DNA of 64,000 nt from Flavitalea sp966112615 (GCA_966112615.1 CBHWDO010000019.1:1-64000); one strand, 5' to 3'. Counted from the first letter of the stretch, positions 54,446-63,403 are shown. Numbers and translations: made by a program. The notes: generated by a model not told the origin, from the letters alone.

Positions 54446-55942
54446 ATGGCTAAAAGAAAAATTCCAATAAAAATTAACCTCAAAGGTGGAATGATCACTG
54501 CCATAGACCTGTTGACCATAGCAGAAGTTGCAGAGAAAGCTGGTGTAAAACATTTGCAGTTTGGATCAAGACAGCAATTGTACATAAAGGCAAACCCTGC
54601 ACAAACCTCATGGATCCTGGAACAATTACAGCAGCTGAATCTATGTGTGGAAGCGAAGGAAGAAAACTATCCGAATATCTTAAGTTCATATGTAGCGCAG
54701 GATGTGTTTCAACAGAATTCCTGGTTGGGAGAAGGCTTGTATAAAGACATCCTTGATTCATTTCAATATAAGCCAGGGATCAAGATCAATATCGTGGATA
54801 ATGGTCAAAGCTTTGCACCTTTCTTTACCGGCAACCTGAATTTCATCGCATCGCCCATCAGTAACTATTGGTTTCTGCAGGTGCGTTTTTCAAAGACCAA
54901 TATCAGTTATCAATGGCCTGCATTGGTGTATAGTTTCGATATTCACCGGATCAGTAAAGTGATGGAAGAAGTGATGATGGATAACAGGTCAATGTATGTT
55001 GATCAATCAATTATTCATGGAGACAGGTTCTATGAAACCGTAATGAATAAAGATAATTTTATAATGCATCCTTCGAGGGAGCCATTGAAACTGCCGGAAT
55101 TCAGGCTTCCTTATTACGAAGGTTTTAATAATTATGGAAGCGTTTCCTGGCTTGGTATTTATCGTCGCGATGAATTATTTGATATTTCTTTTTTGAAGGA
55201 AATGTGTGCACTATGTTTCGAAACAAAGACTGGACAGATTTATATCACTCCATGGAAATCTTTGATCATAAAAAATATTGGTCATCACGACAGGAAAAAA
55301 TGGGACCTCTTGCTAGGAAAGTTCAGGATCAATGTAAGGCATGCTTCCAATGAGCTCAACTGGCAGGTGGAAGATCTCAGTGAAGAAGCGATCCAGTTAA
55401 AAAAGTACCTGGTTGCTCAATTTGATAAGGAGGATCTTCGAACTTATGGTTTATGTTTTGCGATCAAGATAAGACCCAATACAGGTTTGTTTGGATCGGT
55501 GATCATACGCAAGCAGGTGGTGGATGCAAAGGGAAGAAAAATTACCAGGGAAAGATATGAGATCCTTTACACAAGGGATTTTAATCCAAACAGTAAGGAC
55601 CTGGTTTTGTTTCGTGGAGAACTGACGCGTGAAAACCTGGTACCATACCTGGTTTCATTATGCAGGTATTATTATGAACGACAGTTGGAGGATGCATCGG
55701 TGCAGCATAAGGTTTTCCAGGAAAAGCATTTCAACGACCAGCAGGCGATGAAAGAAGAGCGGTCCATTTATGAATGTGGAAGCTGCCTGTCGATATATGA
55801 TGAAAATTATGGCGATGTTTTGCAGGGAATCGATGTGGGTGTTAGTTTTGATCAGCTTCCGGAAAACTATTGCTGCGGAACTTGTGGTGAACCAAGATCA
55901 CAATTCGTGGCAGTGGTCAAAACGCCGGAATTTCATTCATGA
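54446..55942 (+). CDS. Nitrite/sulfite reductase-like protein with C-terminal rubredoxin, siroheme site lost
   Basis: 498 residues from ATG 54446. The N-terminus (KINLKGGMITAIDLLTIAEV, GVKHLQFGSRQQLYIKA) is the NIR/SIR ferredoxin-like half domain. The middle (KINIVDNGQSFAPFFTGNLN) aligns with the region that normally holds the cluster cysteines, but no CxxxxxC...CxxxC set is present anywhere. The C-terminus, about 443-485, is a rubredoxin: ECGSCLSIYDENYGD and ENYCCGTCGEP. It is translationally packed between the fused nitrate reductase (2-base gap) and the TSUP exporter (4-base overlap). Function unknown; an electron carrier for the nitrate reductase is the leading inference. Confidence 0.85.
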   Translation: MAKRKIPIKINLKGGMITAIDLLTIAEVAEKAGVKHLQFGSRQQLYIKANPAQTSWILEQLQQLNLCVEAKEENYPNILSSYVAQDVFQQNSWLGEGLYKDILDSFQYKPGIKINIVDNGQSFAPFFTGNLNFIASPISNYWFLQVRFSKTNISYQWPALVYSFDIHRISKVMEEVMMDNRSMYVDQSIIHGDRFYETVMNKDNFIMHPSREPLKLPEFRLPYYEGFNNYGSVSWLGIYRRDELFDISFLKEMCALCFETKTGQIYITPWKSLIIKNIGHHDRKKWDLLLGKFRINVRHASNELNWQVEDLSEEAIQLKKYLVAQFDKEDLRTYGLCFAIKIRPNTGLFGSVIIRKQVVDAKGRKITRERYEILYTRDFNPNSKDLVLFRGELTRENLVPYLVSLCRYYYERQLEDASVQHKVFQEKHFNDQQAMKEERSIYECGSCLSIYDENYGDVLQGIDVGVSFDQLPENYCCGTCGEPRSQFVAVVKTPEFHS

Positions 55943-56676
55943 CAGAATACCTGGTTGCATTTTGCCTGATGATCGTAGGGTTTCTTTATTCGTCGGTAGG
56001 ACATGGAGGTGCAAGTGGTTATATCGCAGTGCTGACGCTGTTTTCAATTCCTATGATGGAATACAAGCCTGTGGTGCTTTTACTGAATATCATCATTGCA
56101 TCACTGGCACTGGTTCAGTATTGGAGGGCCGGCCATTTTTCCTGGAAATTATGCTGGCCATTCGTAATGACATCCATACCCGCTGCCTACCTGGGATCTT
56201 CTGTGGCAGTGCACAGCAGGGTATATAATATTTTGCTGGGAGTTGCGCTCATCGTGCCTGTACTGAAGTTTGCCGGATGGTTGCCGGGATCAAAGGATAA
56301 TGAAGAAGTTCGGCCGGTAAATCTCCCAGGAGCATTGATAATAGGGGCTTTCATTGGATTTCTATCGGGGCTTTTGAATATTGGAGGTGGGATTTTTTTA
56401 AGCCCGGTGGTTTTATTACTGGGTTGGGCAAGAATGAAACAGGCAGCTGCGGTTTCAGCAGCATTCATTGTAGTGAATTCATTATCAGGATTTCTGGCCA
56501 TAAAGAACCTGTCTCTTGAGTTTTCTCCCAGGGAAATTACGTGGATGGCGGGTGCAATAATCGGAGGGATAGCAGGTTCTTACCTTGGAAGTCATAAATT
56601 TGGAAACTGCGCTGTGTCATCGGTTCTGGCATTGGTGCTGGCAATTGCAAGTGTGAAACTTATATTTTTTAGTTGA
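55939..56676 (+). CDS. TSUP (TauE/SafE) family membrane protein
   Basis: 245 residues, about seven or eight helices. The N-terminus (VGFLYSSVGHGGASGYIAVL) and the second half (GFLSGLLNIGGGIFLSPVVLL) are the two family repeats. Known members export sulfite, sulfoacetate or related organosulfur anions. Its ATG overlaps the stop of the rubredoxin-fusion gene (ATGA), and its stop shares a base with the moaA start. Placement in the nitrate/molybdenum cluster suggests handling of an inorganic anion, which is inference. Confidence 0.9.
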   Translation: MTEYLVAFCLMIVGFLYSSVGHGGASGYIAVLTLFSIPMMEYKPVVLLLNIIIASLALVQYWRAGHFSWKLCWPFVMTSIPAAYLGSSVAVHSRVYNILLGVALIVPVLKFAGWLPGSKDNEEVRPVNLPGALIIGAFIGFLSGLLNIGGGIFLSPVVLLLGWARMKQAAAVSAAFIVVNSLSGFLAIKNLSLEFSPREITWMAGAIIGGIAGSYLGSHKFGNCAVSSVLALVLAIASVKLIFFS

Positions 56677-57635
56677 TGCCTGAAATTATTGATCAATACG
56701 GAAGGAGATTCAAAGTGCTGCGGGTCAGTCTGCTGAACCGCTGTAACCTTGGCTGTGTCTATTGTACAGAGAATGCAGATGATCTTCGGCATAACAATGC
56801 GCAGGTAGGTAAAACCTTCTTACAAAACAGTGAATTGCTTGAGATCATTGGCCAATTGCATGGACTCCTGGGATTGGAAACCATCCGTTTGACTGGAGGC
56901 GAACCCTTGCTGTATCCAAAACTTCATGAGATCGTAAAAGGAATTCTTGAGCTGGGAGTGGAGGATATCAAGCTTACTACCAACGGAATGTTACTGGATC
57001 GACAGGCTAAGCAACTTAAAGATGCAGGGTTAAAATCGATCAATGTTTCACTTGATGCTGTGGAAGAAAATTCTTTTTTCAAAATAAACAGGAGAGATGG
57101 CTTGCAAAAAGTTCTAAATGGAATTGATGCTGCTATGAATGCTGGTCTTGATGTAAAACTGAATGCAGTTATACTGAAAGATATCAATCATGACCAGGTA
57201 TTACCATTACTGAATTTTGCAGCCTCGAAAAAACTGGTGATCCGTTTTCTTGAAGTAATGGCCATGGGACATCTTCATAAGGATCCGTACCGGTATTTCT
57301 TTGGACAAGAAGATATATTACAAGAGATAAGAAAAGAACACGAAATAGAGCGATTGGATCGTGATCGGTCTGCAACAGCCAATTACTGGAAAACCACATC
57401 AGGATTGAAGTTTGGGATCATTGCGAATGAGTCGGCTCCATTTTGTCATGATTGCAACCGGTTAAGACTGGATAGCGAAGGAAAGATCTATGGATGCCTG
57501 AGCAGCCAGGAAGGATTTGATATTCGTGGAAAGTATGATGATGAATTAAGAGAGGTATTGTCATTTGCATTAAAACAAAAACAAACGCTGAAATTCATTG
57601 GAAGTGAATTAAGCATGTTGCATATCGGAGGATAG
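56676..57635 (+). CDS. moaA: GTP 3',8-cyclase MoaA
   Basis: 319 residues. Radical SAM enzyme for the first step of molybdenum-cofactor synthesis. The first cluster is CNLGCVYC near residue 23-30, the second is CHDCNRL...GCL near the C-terminus. LTGGEPLLYPKL and LKSINVSLDA are the SAM and GTP-site motifs. The length is normal, ending in GG (MLHIGG) as MoaA proteins usually do. The ATG overlaps the upstream TGA by one base. Confidence 0.96.
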   Translation: MPEIIDQYGRRFKVLRVSLLNRCNLGCVYCTENADDLRHNNAQVGKTFLQNSELLEIIGQLHGLLGLETIRLTGGEPLLYPKLHEIVKGILELGVEDIKLTTNGMLLDRQAKQLKDAGLKSINVSLDAVEENSFFKINRRDGLQKVLNGIDAAMNAGLDVKLNAVILKDINHDQVLPLLNFAASKKLVIRFLEVMAMGHLHKDPYRYFFGQEDILQEIRKEHEIERLDRDRSATANYWKTTSGLKFGIIANESAPFCHDCNRLRLDSEGKIYGCLSSQEGFDIRGKYDDELREVLSFALKQKQTLKFIGSELSMLHIGG

Positions 57636-57637
57636 TT

Positions 57638-57868
57638 ATGAAGATCGAGATGTATGCATTGTACAAGGATTATTTTGACAGGCAATTTACTATTCAGCCT
57701 GTGCAAACAATCGCACAACTTCGTGCAGAATTATTGCAGATCAATCCAGCTGCAAAAGAGGTGTTGACAATGGCAAGGTTTGCTGTCAACAATACATTTA
57801 TTGATGAACAATTTTTTTTAAGTGCAGATGATACAGTTGCAGTCATCCCTCCATCAAGCGGTGGATAG
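57638..57868 (+). CDS. moaD: Molybdopterin synthase sulfur carrier subunit MoaD
   Basis: 76 residues, ubiquitin-like. The C-terminus ends VIPPSSGG, whose Gly-Gly is thiocarboxylated and delivers sulfur. It starts 2 bases after moaA and overlaps moaE. No MoeB-type activating enzyme is in the window. Confidence 0.93.
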   Translation: MKIEMYALYKDYFDRQFTIQPVQTIAQLRAELLQINPAAKEVLTMARFAVNNTFIDEQFFLSADDTVAVIPPSSGG

Positions 57869-58328
57869 GTTTCCATATGTTTCGAAAGATCCGCTGGACC
57901 TGGGTTTGATCATGACTCACATGCATCATCCGGGTGCAGGTGCTGTGGTGTTATTTAGCGGCGAGACCAGGGATCAGAGCAGGGGTAAGGAAGTTGCTTA
58001 CCTGGATTACGAAGCGCATGAAAGCATAGCTGCTAATATGATTAGCGAGATATTGAAAGAGGCAGCGCAGAAGTGGGACCTGAAATTAGTATTTGCACAA
58101 CATAGGATTGGAAGAGTTGATATTATGGAACCCGCAGTGATCGTTGTAACAGCATCCGCACATCGTTCCGAAGCATATAAGGCCAATAAATTCATCATTG
58201 ATAAGATCAAGCATGAAGTGCCGATCTGGAAAAATGAGTTCTTTGCTGACGGAACTTCGCAATGGGGAGGTAATTGCAGTTGTGCTGAGAAAACCGGTGA
58301 CCCGGCAAAACATATTTACGAAGATTAA
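57861..58328 (+). CDS. moaE: Molybdopterin synthase catalytic subunit MoaE
   Basis: About 155 residues. Motifs: GAGAVVLFSGETRDQSRGKEV, LDYEAHESIA, VFAQHRIGRVDI and EVPIWKNEFFADG, the latter with the catalytic Lys. With MoaD it makes molybdopterin. The frame is open from 57822, but GTG at 57861 gives the usual short N-terminus (DRFPYVSKDPLDLG) and overlaps moaD by 8 bases; the upstream ATG at 57822 or 57828 would overlap more. I prefer the GTG with moderate confidence. Confidence 0.92.
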   Translation: MDRFPYVSKDPLDLGLIMTHMHHPGAGAVVLFSGETRDQSRGKEVAYLDYEAHESIAANMISEILKEAAQKWDLKLVFAQHRIGRVDIMEPAVIVVTASAHRSEAYKANKFIIDKIKHEVPIWKNEFFADGTSQWGGNCSCAEKTGDPAKHIYED

Positions 58329-58336
58329 TCACTTAA

Positions 58337-58897
58337 TTGAAACCTGTGAAAAATGATCTTGTAGGATTGGTATTATGCGGCGGCGAAAGCAAGAGGATGG
58401 GAACTGATAAAGGTCTTATCATGGAAGGGAATACCATAAGGGCTAAATATGTTGGTGATAAAATGACTGAAGAAGGATTGGATGTTTATTATTCGGTCAA
58501 TGAATCACAGTTTAATGCGTACAGCAATTATATTTCTGCAGAAAAACTTATCATAGATAACAATAAATGCCCGGGTCCATTGAGAGGTTTGTTAAGTGCG
58601 CATTCATTCCTGAAAGAAAGAGATATACTGCTGCTCGCATGTGATTTGCTGGATATTATGCAGCCAGACATCAGGAAACTTATCACCGCATGGCAGGTAC
58701 AGGAAGGAGATTTTTTTGCATACAGGGATAAGGAATATTTCCAAACCTTTTGTGCTATCTATACTTCAAGGGGAATGGATTCCCTGGACAGAGTCGATTG
58801 TGCATCAATGAGTCTTCAGAAAATACTTCGTCAAAATTTTACTTTTTCCCTGGAAATTGGAAATATCCGGAGCTTTGCCAATTACAATTATAAATAA
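58337..58897 (+). CDS. mobA: Molybdenum cofactor guanylyltransferase MobA
   Basis: 186 residues. Nucleotidyl-transferase motif LVLCGGESKRMGTDKG near the N-terminus, the LLACDLLDIM motif (divalent metal) and a shortened C-terminus. It forms the guanine dinucleotide cofactor used by NasA-type reductases. There is no ATG: TTG at 58337 or GTG at 58346 would start it. Eight bases after moaE, it ends the plus-strand cluster, and converges on a lipoprotein gene. Confidence 0.88.
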   Translation: MKPVKNDLVGLVLCGGESKRMGTDKGLIMEGNTIRAKYVGDKMTEEGLDVYYSVNESQFNAYSNYISAEKLIIDNNKCPGPLRGLLSAHSFLKERDILLLACDLLDIMQPDIRKLITAWQVQEGDFFAYRDKEYFQTFCAIYTSRGMDSLDRVDCASMSLQKILRQNFTFSLEIGNIRSFANYNYK

Positions 58898-58913
58898 TCA
58901 GCACACCAATTGA

Positions 58914-59585
58914 TCAATCACGGCAGTAACCATCACCATCCTCGATCTTGATGCAATTGTTTTTATCAACGAGGTATTTCATACCTGAACCGGGTCCATC
59001 TGTAAAGCTGATCAGTTTTTTCTTTTTGCCTGTACCGATCTGGATTTCATTTCCAAGAACGGTTCCTGCATATTCTGTGAATCTCCCGTTGCCTTCCGGA
59101 TTGTTGTAATTAACCACCACTACTTTGTACCTGTTTTTAGAAGGAGTTATGTCAACATAATTTCCTTCCACGCCGATCCATCTTCCCAGAAAGTGATCAG
59201 TGTTTGCGTTCACTTTGATCTTTTGATAAAGAATTGAAAATGCAGTATCACCCGGAGTCAGGCTAAGTCTCAAATGTTTTTCGTCGAGAGCCCTGATAAG
59301 ATATTTCGTGGTGTCTACATAACCATACTGCAGGTTGGAAGAAGTAAGGATCAAGGTATCTCCCAACTGGCTCCAGCCTTTTCCAATCATGGTATACAGT
59401 CCCGGGTATCTTAAAACTCCATGTGGATCGAGTTGCATCCCATCGATGGTTCCATCTCCTATATTCCACCAAACCCCTTCAACTGATGGGCTTGACTTAA
59501 TAACAGGTTTGGATTCCTTTTTAATTTTTATAGGGATCTCATTGCAGGAGAGTAGGATGAATGGAAGGAGGAGGAATAGTTTCAT
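58914..59585 (-). CDS. Lipoprotein of unknown function
   Basis: 223 residues. Lipobox ILLSC at residue 14 after MKLFLLLPFI. The mature protein is beta-rich with repeated Gly/Asp turns (VEGVWWNIGDGTIDGMQLD, FLGRWIGVEGNYVDI) and ends KIEDGDGYCRD. A lipocalin-like or beta-sandwich fold is possible, but I do not recognise the family. It is convergent with mobA and has a large repeat hairpin upstream. Confidence 0.7.
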   Translation of the reverse strand: MKLFLLLPFILLSCNEIPIKIKKESKPVIKSSPSVEGVWWNIGDGTIDGMQLDPHGVLRYPGLYTMIGKGWSQLGDTLILTSSNLQYGYVDTTKYLIRALDEKHLRLSLTPGDTAFSILYQKIKVNANTDHFLGRWIGVEGNYVDITPSKNRYKVVVVNYNNPEGNGRFTEYAGTVLGNEIQIGTGKKKKLISFTDGPGSGMKYLVDKNNCIKIEDGDGYCRD

Positions 59586-59606
59586 TTTGTTAAGATAGGG
59601 AAATAG

Positions 59607-59739
59607 GGAGACATGGAGACATGGAGACGGAATACACGGAATACATGGAATACATAGAAGACATGGAATTCACGGAAAAAGCCGGGTGTTAAGCCCGGCT
59701 TCCATGTATTCTGCGTCTTCCGCGTATTCTGCTTATTCT
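59607..59739. repeat. 9-base repeat arms around a hairpin
   Basis: ATGGAGAC 8-mers give way to GGAATACAT-type 9-mers (left arm, 59607-59679). A core hairpin AAGCCGGG / CCCGGCTT (59680-59702) follows, and the right arm is the opposed 9-mer (CCATGTATTCTGCGTCTT-like, 59703-59739) up to the transketolase stop. It is the clearest example of repeats extending a terminator-like stem. Confidence 0.75.
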
Positions 59740-60697
59740 ATTTCTTCTTCCTCTCAATCGCCCGCACCGCTTTTTCAACGATCGCATCGGCTGTGAGGCC
59801 ATATTTTTCCATCAGCTGGGCAGGAGTTCCGCTTTCGCCGAAAGTGTCATCGGTGGCTACGTATTCGAGTGGCTGAGGATTGTTGCGGATCAGGGTTTGT
59901 GCAATACTGTCGCCCAATCCACCAAGACGGTTGTGCTCTTCAGCACTTACTGCACATCCGGTTTTTGCCACAGATGCCAGTACCAGTTCTTCATCCAAAG
60001 GCTTGATCGTATGGATGTTGATGATCTCTGCATTGATGCCCATTGCTTCGAGTTTTTCTCCTGCTTCGATTGCAGGCCATACGAGGTGACCAGTTGCAAA
60101 GATGGAAACATCTGTTCCTTCATTCAATACAATTCCTTTTCCTATCTCGAATGTCTGATCAGCAGGAGTGAAGTTGGGAACCACAGGTCTTCCGAAGCGC
60201 AGGTAAACAGGACCTACATAATCTGCAATGGCCAGTGTTGCCGCAACTGTCTGGTTATAATCACATGGGTTGATCACCACCATTCCTGGCAGCATCTTCA
60301 TCATACCCATATCTTCCAGGATCTGGTGCGTAGCACCATCTTCTCCAAGAGTAAGTCCATGGTGAGAAGCACAGATCTTTACGTTCTTATCAGAATAGGC
60401 AATCGACTGGCGGATCTGGTCATAAACGCGACCAGTTGAGAAGTTAGCAAAAGTTCCGGTGAAAGGGATCTTTCCTCCGATGGTCAAACCGGCAGCAATG
60501 CTCATCATATTTGCTTCAGCAATACCTACCTGGAAATAGCGCTCAGGATGGTTCTTGATGAAGTCATTCAGTTTCAGTGAACCGGCAAGGTCGGCACAAA
60601 GCGCCACCACATTTGGGTGCGACTGGCCTAATCTCTTCATGCCCTCACCAAAGCCTGATCTTGTATCTTTCTTTTCAGTATATGTGTACTTTTTCAT
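59738..60697 (-). CDS. Transketolase, C-terminal (pyrimidine-binding) half
   Basis: 319 residues from ATG 60697. Contains the transketolase pyrimidine-binding domain (GFGEGMKRLGQSHPNVVALCADL, FQVGIAEANMMSIAAGL, SHHGLTLGEDGATHQ) and the C-terminal domain (AVSAEEHNRLGGLG). With the separate N-terminal half upstream it forms a complete split enzyme moving two-carbon units in the pentose phosphate pathway. A longer frame to 60793 adds an unlikely tail. The gap to the other half is 22 bases, so one operon. Confidence 0.94.
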   Translation of the reverse strand: MKKYTYTEKKDTRSGFGEGMKRLGQSHPNVVALCADLAGSLKLNDFIKNHPERYFQVGIAEANMMSIAAGLTIGGKIPFTGTFANFSTGRVYDQIRQSIAYSDKNVKICASHHGLTLGEDGATHQILEDMGMMKMLPGMVVINPCDYNQTVAATLAIADYVGPVYLRFGRPVVPNFTPADQTFEIGKGIVLNEGTDVSIFATGHLVWPAIEAGEKLEAMGINAEIINIHTIKPLDEELVLASVAKTGCAVSAEEHNRLGGLGDSIAQTLIRNNPQPLEYVATDDTFGESGTPAQLMEKYGLTADAIVEKAVRAIERKKK

Positions 60698-60719
60698 TAT
60701 GCAATAATTGAAGGATGAA

Positions 60720-61586
60720 TTAATAATCGCCAAGCGTTTCGTCGAGCTGAGCCAAAGCAGCTTCCAGTTGCTGATCATTCGGAGCAACACCATGCCAGTG
60801 GTGTGATCCCATCATGAAATCAACACCATGACCCATATTGGTTTTTGCCATGATGGCAACAGGTCCATTGGTATGCTTCGCTTCTTCCTTAGCCCTGGCA
60901 AGGGTTTTCACGATATCATCCATATCATTACCATTCATTTCAAGAACGGTCCAGCCAAATGCGCGGTACTTCGCAGCAAGGTCGCGGTTGTCCATCACAT
61001 CTTTGGTAGCACCATCGATCTGTTGCCCGTTCACATCTACCATTGCGATCAGGTTACTGAGTTTGTGATGTGGAGCAAACTGTGCTGCTTCCCAGATCTG
61101 TCCTTCATTTTGCTCTCCATCACCCATCAAAACATATACAAAATTATCTTCACCATTGAGTCGCTTGGCAAGTGCCACTCCACATGCAACAGATAAACCC
61201 TGTCCCAGTGATCCACTCGCGATACGAATACCCGGAAGGTGTTCATGCGTGGCAGGGTGGCCCTGCAGCCTGGAGTTTAGCTTGCGGAAGGTTTTCAATT
61301 CTTCAATAGGGAAATAGCCTCTTCTTGATAACACACTATAGAAAAGCGGAGATATGTGACCGTTAGAAAGAAGAAATACATCTTCATTTTTTGCGTCCAT
61401 ATCGAATTCCAGGAATCCTTCCGCATTTTTATTTTCCTTCAGCTTCATTACATCAAAGTAAAGTGCTGTAACAATATCGGTACAGCCGAGGGAACCACCT
61501 GGGTGGCCCGACTGGCATGCGTGTACCATTCTCACAATGTCTCTTCTGACTTGTGATGCGACCTTCTGTAATTGATTGATATCCAT
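60720..61586 (-). CDS. Transketolase, N-terminal (thiamine diphosphate-binding) half
   Basis: 288 residues. Motifs GHPGGSLGCTDIVTALYF, ASGSLGQGLSVACG and the thiamine-diphosphate Mg site GDGEQNEGQIWEAA, then TKDVMDNRDLAAKYRAFGW. It stops after the first domain (LDETLGDY), as in split transketolases. Transcribed before the C-terminal half and after a terminator that separates it from the sugar symporter gene. Confidence 0.95.
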   Translation of the reverse strand: MDINQLQKVASQVRRDIVRMVHACQSGHPGGSLGCTDIVTALYFDVMKLKENKNAEGFLEFDMDAKNEDVFLLSNGHISPLFYSVLSRRGYFPIEELKTFRKLNSRLQGHPATHEHLPGIRIASGSLGQGLSVACGVALAKRLNGEDNFVYVLMGDGEQNEGQIWEAAQFAPHHKLSNLIAMVDVNGQQIDGATKDVMDNRDLAAKYRAFGWTVLEMNGNDMDDIVKTLARAKEEAKHTNGPVAIMAKTNMGHGVDFMMGSHHWHGVAPNDQQLEAALAQLDETLGDY

Positions 61587-61603
61587 ATGTTGAAATTTAA
61601 AAA

Positions 61604-61633
61604 GAAGGGGCTGCTAAAGTGGCAACCCCTCTT
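61604..61633 (-). terminator. Terminator after the symporter gene
   Basis: A stem of about ten base pairs (AGGGGCTGCT with GGCAACCCCT, two G-U pairs) and a short loop, followed on the minus strand by a T-rich run. It separates the symporter/araA transcript from the transketolase pair. Confidence 0.7.
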
Positions 61634-61669
61634 TTTGCGTTGGGCAAATTTATGTTATCGGGATGAAAC

Positions 61670-63370
61670 CTACCAGAACTTGATATAAAGTGCTGCAAGG
61701 ATCATCAGAATGATTATAATCATGGCGATAGTATGGTTCTTGAGTTTGAACATTGAAGCATCATGTTCAAATGCTTTTGGATTCACTTTCGGACCTGCAA
61801 GGCTCATACTGATCATTACCAGCATGGTAAATACAAATGACCAGCCCATACAGATCAGGAATGGAATGCGGTATACTTCACGGGCCACACCACCGATGGT
61901 TTCAGTTGTTTTATATGCAGTATACAACAGGGTTTCATTACCAAACCATTCAGGTGCATACACATTGAATACTACAGAAAGAATGAAGCCTGTCAATACC
62001 CCTGCAATAGCCGCTGCGCCGGTAGTTCTCTTCCAAAACATACCCAGCAGGAACATGGCAAACACACCAGGACTGATAAAGCCGGTATATTTTTGAATGA
62101 AAGTAAATCCACCTTCGCCACCGATTCCCAGCAGATCATCCCAGGTAAAGATCACGGCAACAATAATGGATAACAATACCGTCATTCTTCCCACCCAAAC
62201 AAGTTTCTTTTCACTGGCTTCCTTATTGAAATATTTCTTGGAAATATCCAGGGTGAAAATGGTGGATATACTGTTTAGTTTGCCAGCAAGCGAAGCAACG
62301 ATTGCTGCAGTCAAAGCCGCTACAGATAAGCCTTTCAGGCCACTTGGTAAATAAGATAAAATTGCAGAGTATGCACCATCTTTACCACTAAGTTCAAGAT
62401 GTCCTTTTTTTGAAAGTACATAAGCTGCAATACCAGGAAGCATTACGATGATCGGCATCATCAGTTTTAGGAATGCTGCGAACAGGATACCGGTTCTTGC
62501 AGTGGTGAGATCCGCTCCCAGTGCGCGTTGTGTGATGTACTGGTTACAACCCCAGTAGTTCAGGTTCACGATCCACTGTCCTGCGAAATACATTGCGATG
62601 CCGGGAAGCACGAGGTACCTGTCCACCTCAAGTTGTGATGATTCTTCCGTTGGTTTAGCCAGGATCATTTTGAAGTGGGTTGGTGCTTCCTGCATCAAAG
62701 TCTTGAAACCCGCAAGGGCACTGGTTCCTACGCCAAATTTCTCAGCAACGATCGAAAGTGCCATATAAGTTGTGGCAAGTCCACCAATGATCAGTACGGC
62801 CACCTGGATAACATCGGTGTAACCGATAACTTTCATTCCACCGAGTGTAATGATAAGTGCAAATACTGCAAGCAATACGATTATGAGGTGTAATGATTCT
62901 CCACCAACGAGCCCATTGATCGCAACTGCACCGAGATAAAGAATAGATGTCAGGTTGACAAATACATATAAGAACAGCCAGAAGATCGCCATGATCAATG
63001 CTACCGTATCATTATATCGACGGGTAAGAAATTGAGGCATCGTATAGATCTTGTTCTTCAGGTAAACCGGGATGAACCAGACAGCAATGATGATCAGCGA
63101 GATGGCCGCTACCCATTCATATGCAGATACTGCGAGGCCAACAAAAAATCCTTCACCACTCATGCCGATAAATTGTTCAGCAGAAATGTTTGAGGCGATA
63201 AGAGAAGCACCAATTGCCCACCAGGTCAGCGAGCCTTCAGCAAGAAAAAAGTCTTTTGTATCAGTAACAACTTTCTGTTTTTTTCTGTAGATCCAATAAC
63301 CATAGGATGCTACAATCAGGAAATAGATAAGGAATACAATGTAGTCGGCAAGAACCAGCGAATTGTTCAT
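61670..63370 (-). CDS. Sodium/sugar symporter (SSS family)
   Basis: 566 residues with about 14 membrane helices. The first is IVFLIYFLIVASYGYWIY and family features include NISAEQFIGMSGEGF, WWAIGASLIA and LSVAALTAAIVASLAGKLNS. It is of the SglT/galactose type that imports sugars with sodium. Lying between araA and split transketolase, it probably imports L-arabinose or a related pentose. It ends before a terminator and starts 33 bases after araA. Confidence 0.92.
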   Translation of the reverse strand: MNNSLVLADYIVFLIYFLIVASYGYWIYRKKQKVVTDTKDFFLAEGSLTWWAIGASLIASNISAEQFIGMSGEGFFVGLAVSAYEWVAAISLIIIAVWFIPVYLKNKIYTMPQFLTRRYNDTVALIMAIFWLFLYVFVNLTSILYLGAVAINGLVGGESLHLIIVLLAVFALIITLGGMKVIGYTDVIQVAVLIIGGLATTYMALSIVAEKFGVGTSALAGFKTLMQEAPTHFKMILAKPTEESSQLEVDRYLVLPGIAMYFAGQWIVNLNYWGCNQYITQRALGADLTTARTGILFAAFLKLMMPIIVMLPGIAAYVLSKKGHLELSGKDGAYSAILSYLPSGLKGLSVAALTAAIVASLAGKLNSISTIFTLDISKKYFNKEASEKKLVWVGRMTVLLSIIVAVIFTWDDLLGIGGEGGFTFIQKYTGFISPGVFAMFLLGMFWKRTTGAAAIAGVLTGFILSVVFNVYAPEWFGNETLLYTAYKTTETIGGVAREVYRIPFLICMGWSFVFTMLVMISMSLAGPKVNPKAFEHDASMFKLKNHTIAMIIIILMILAALYIKFW

Positions 63371-63403
63371 AGCAAAGCGTTAGATGTTTTTTGGGTTTGA
63401 ATT

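Noticed and set aside
54446..55942. Annotation as a functional ferredoxin-nitrite reductase
   Set aside because: The cysteines for siroheme and [4Fe-4S] are missing, and NirBD already supplies nitrite reduction.
59607..59739. Possible CRISPR array
   Set aside because: Units are 8-9 bases, contiguous, without spacers, and no cas genes are present in the window.
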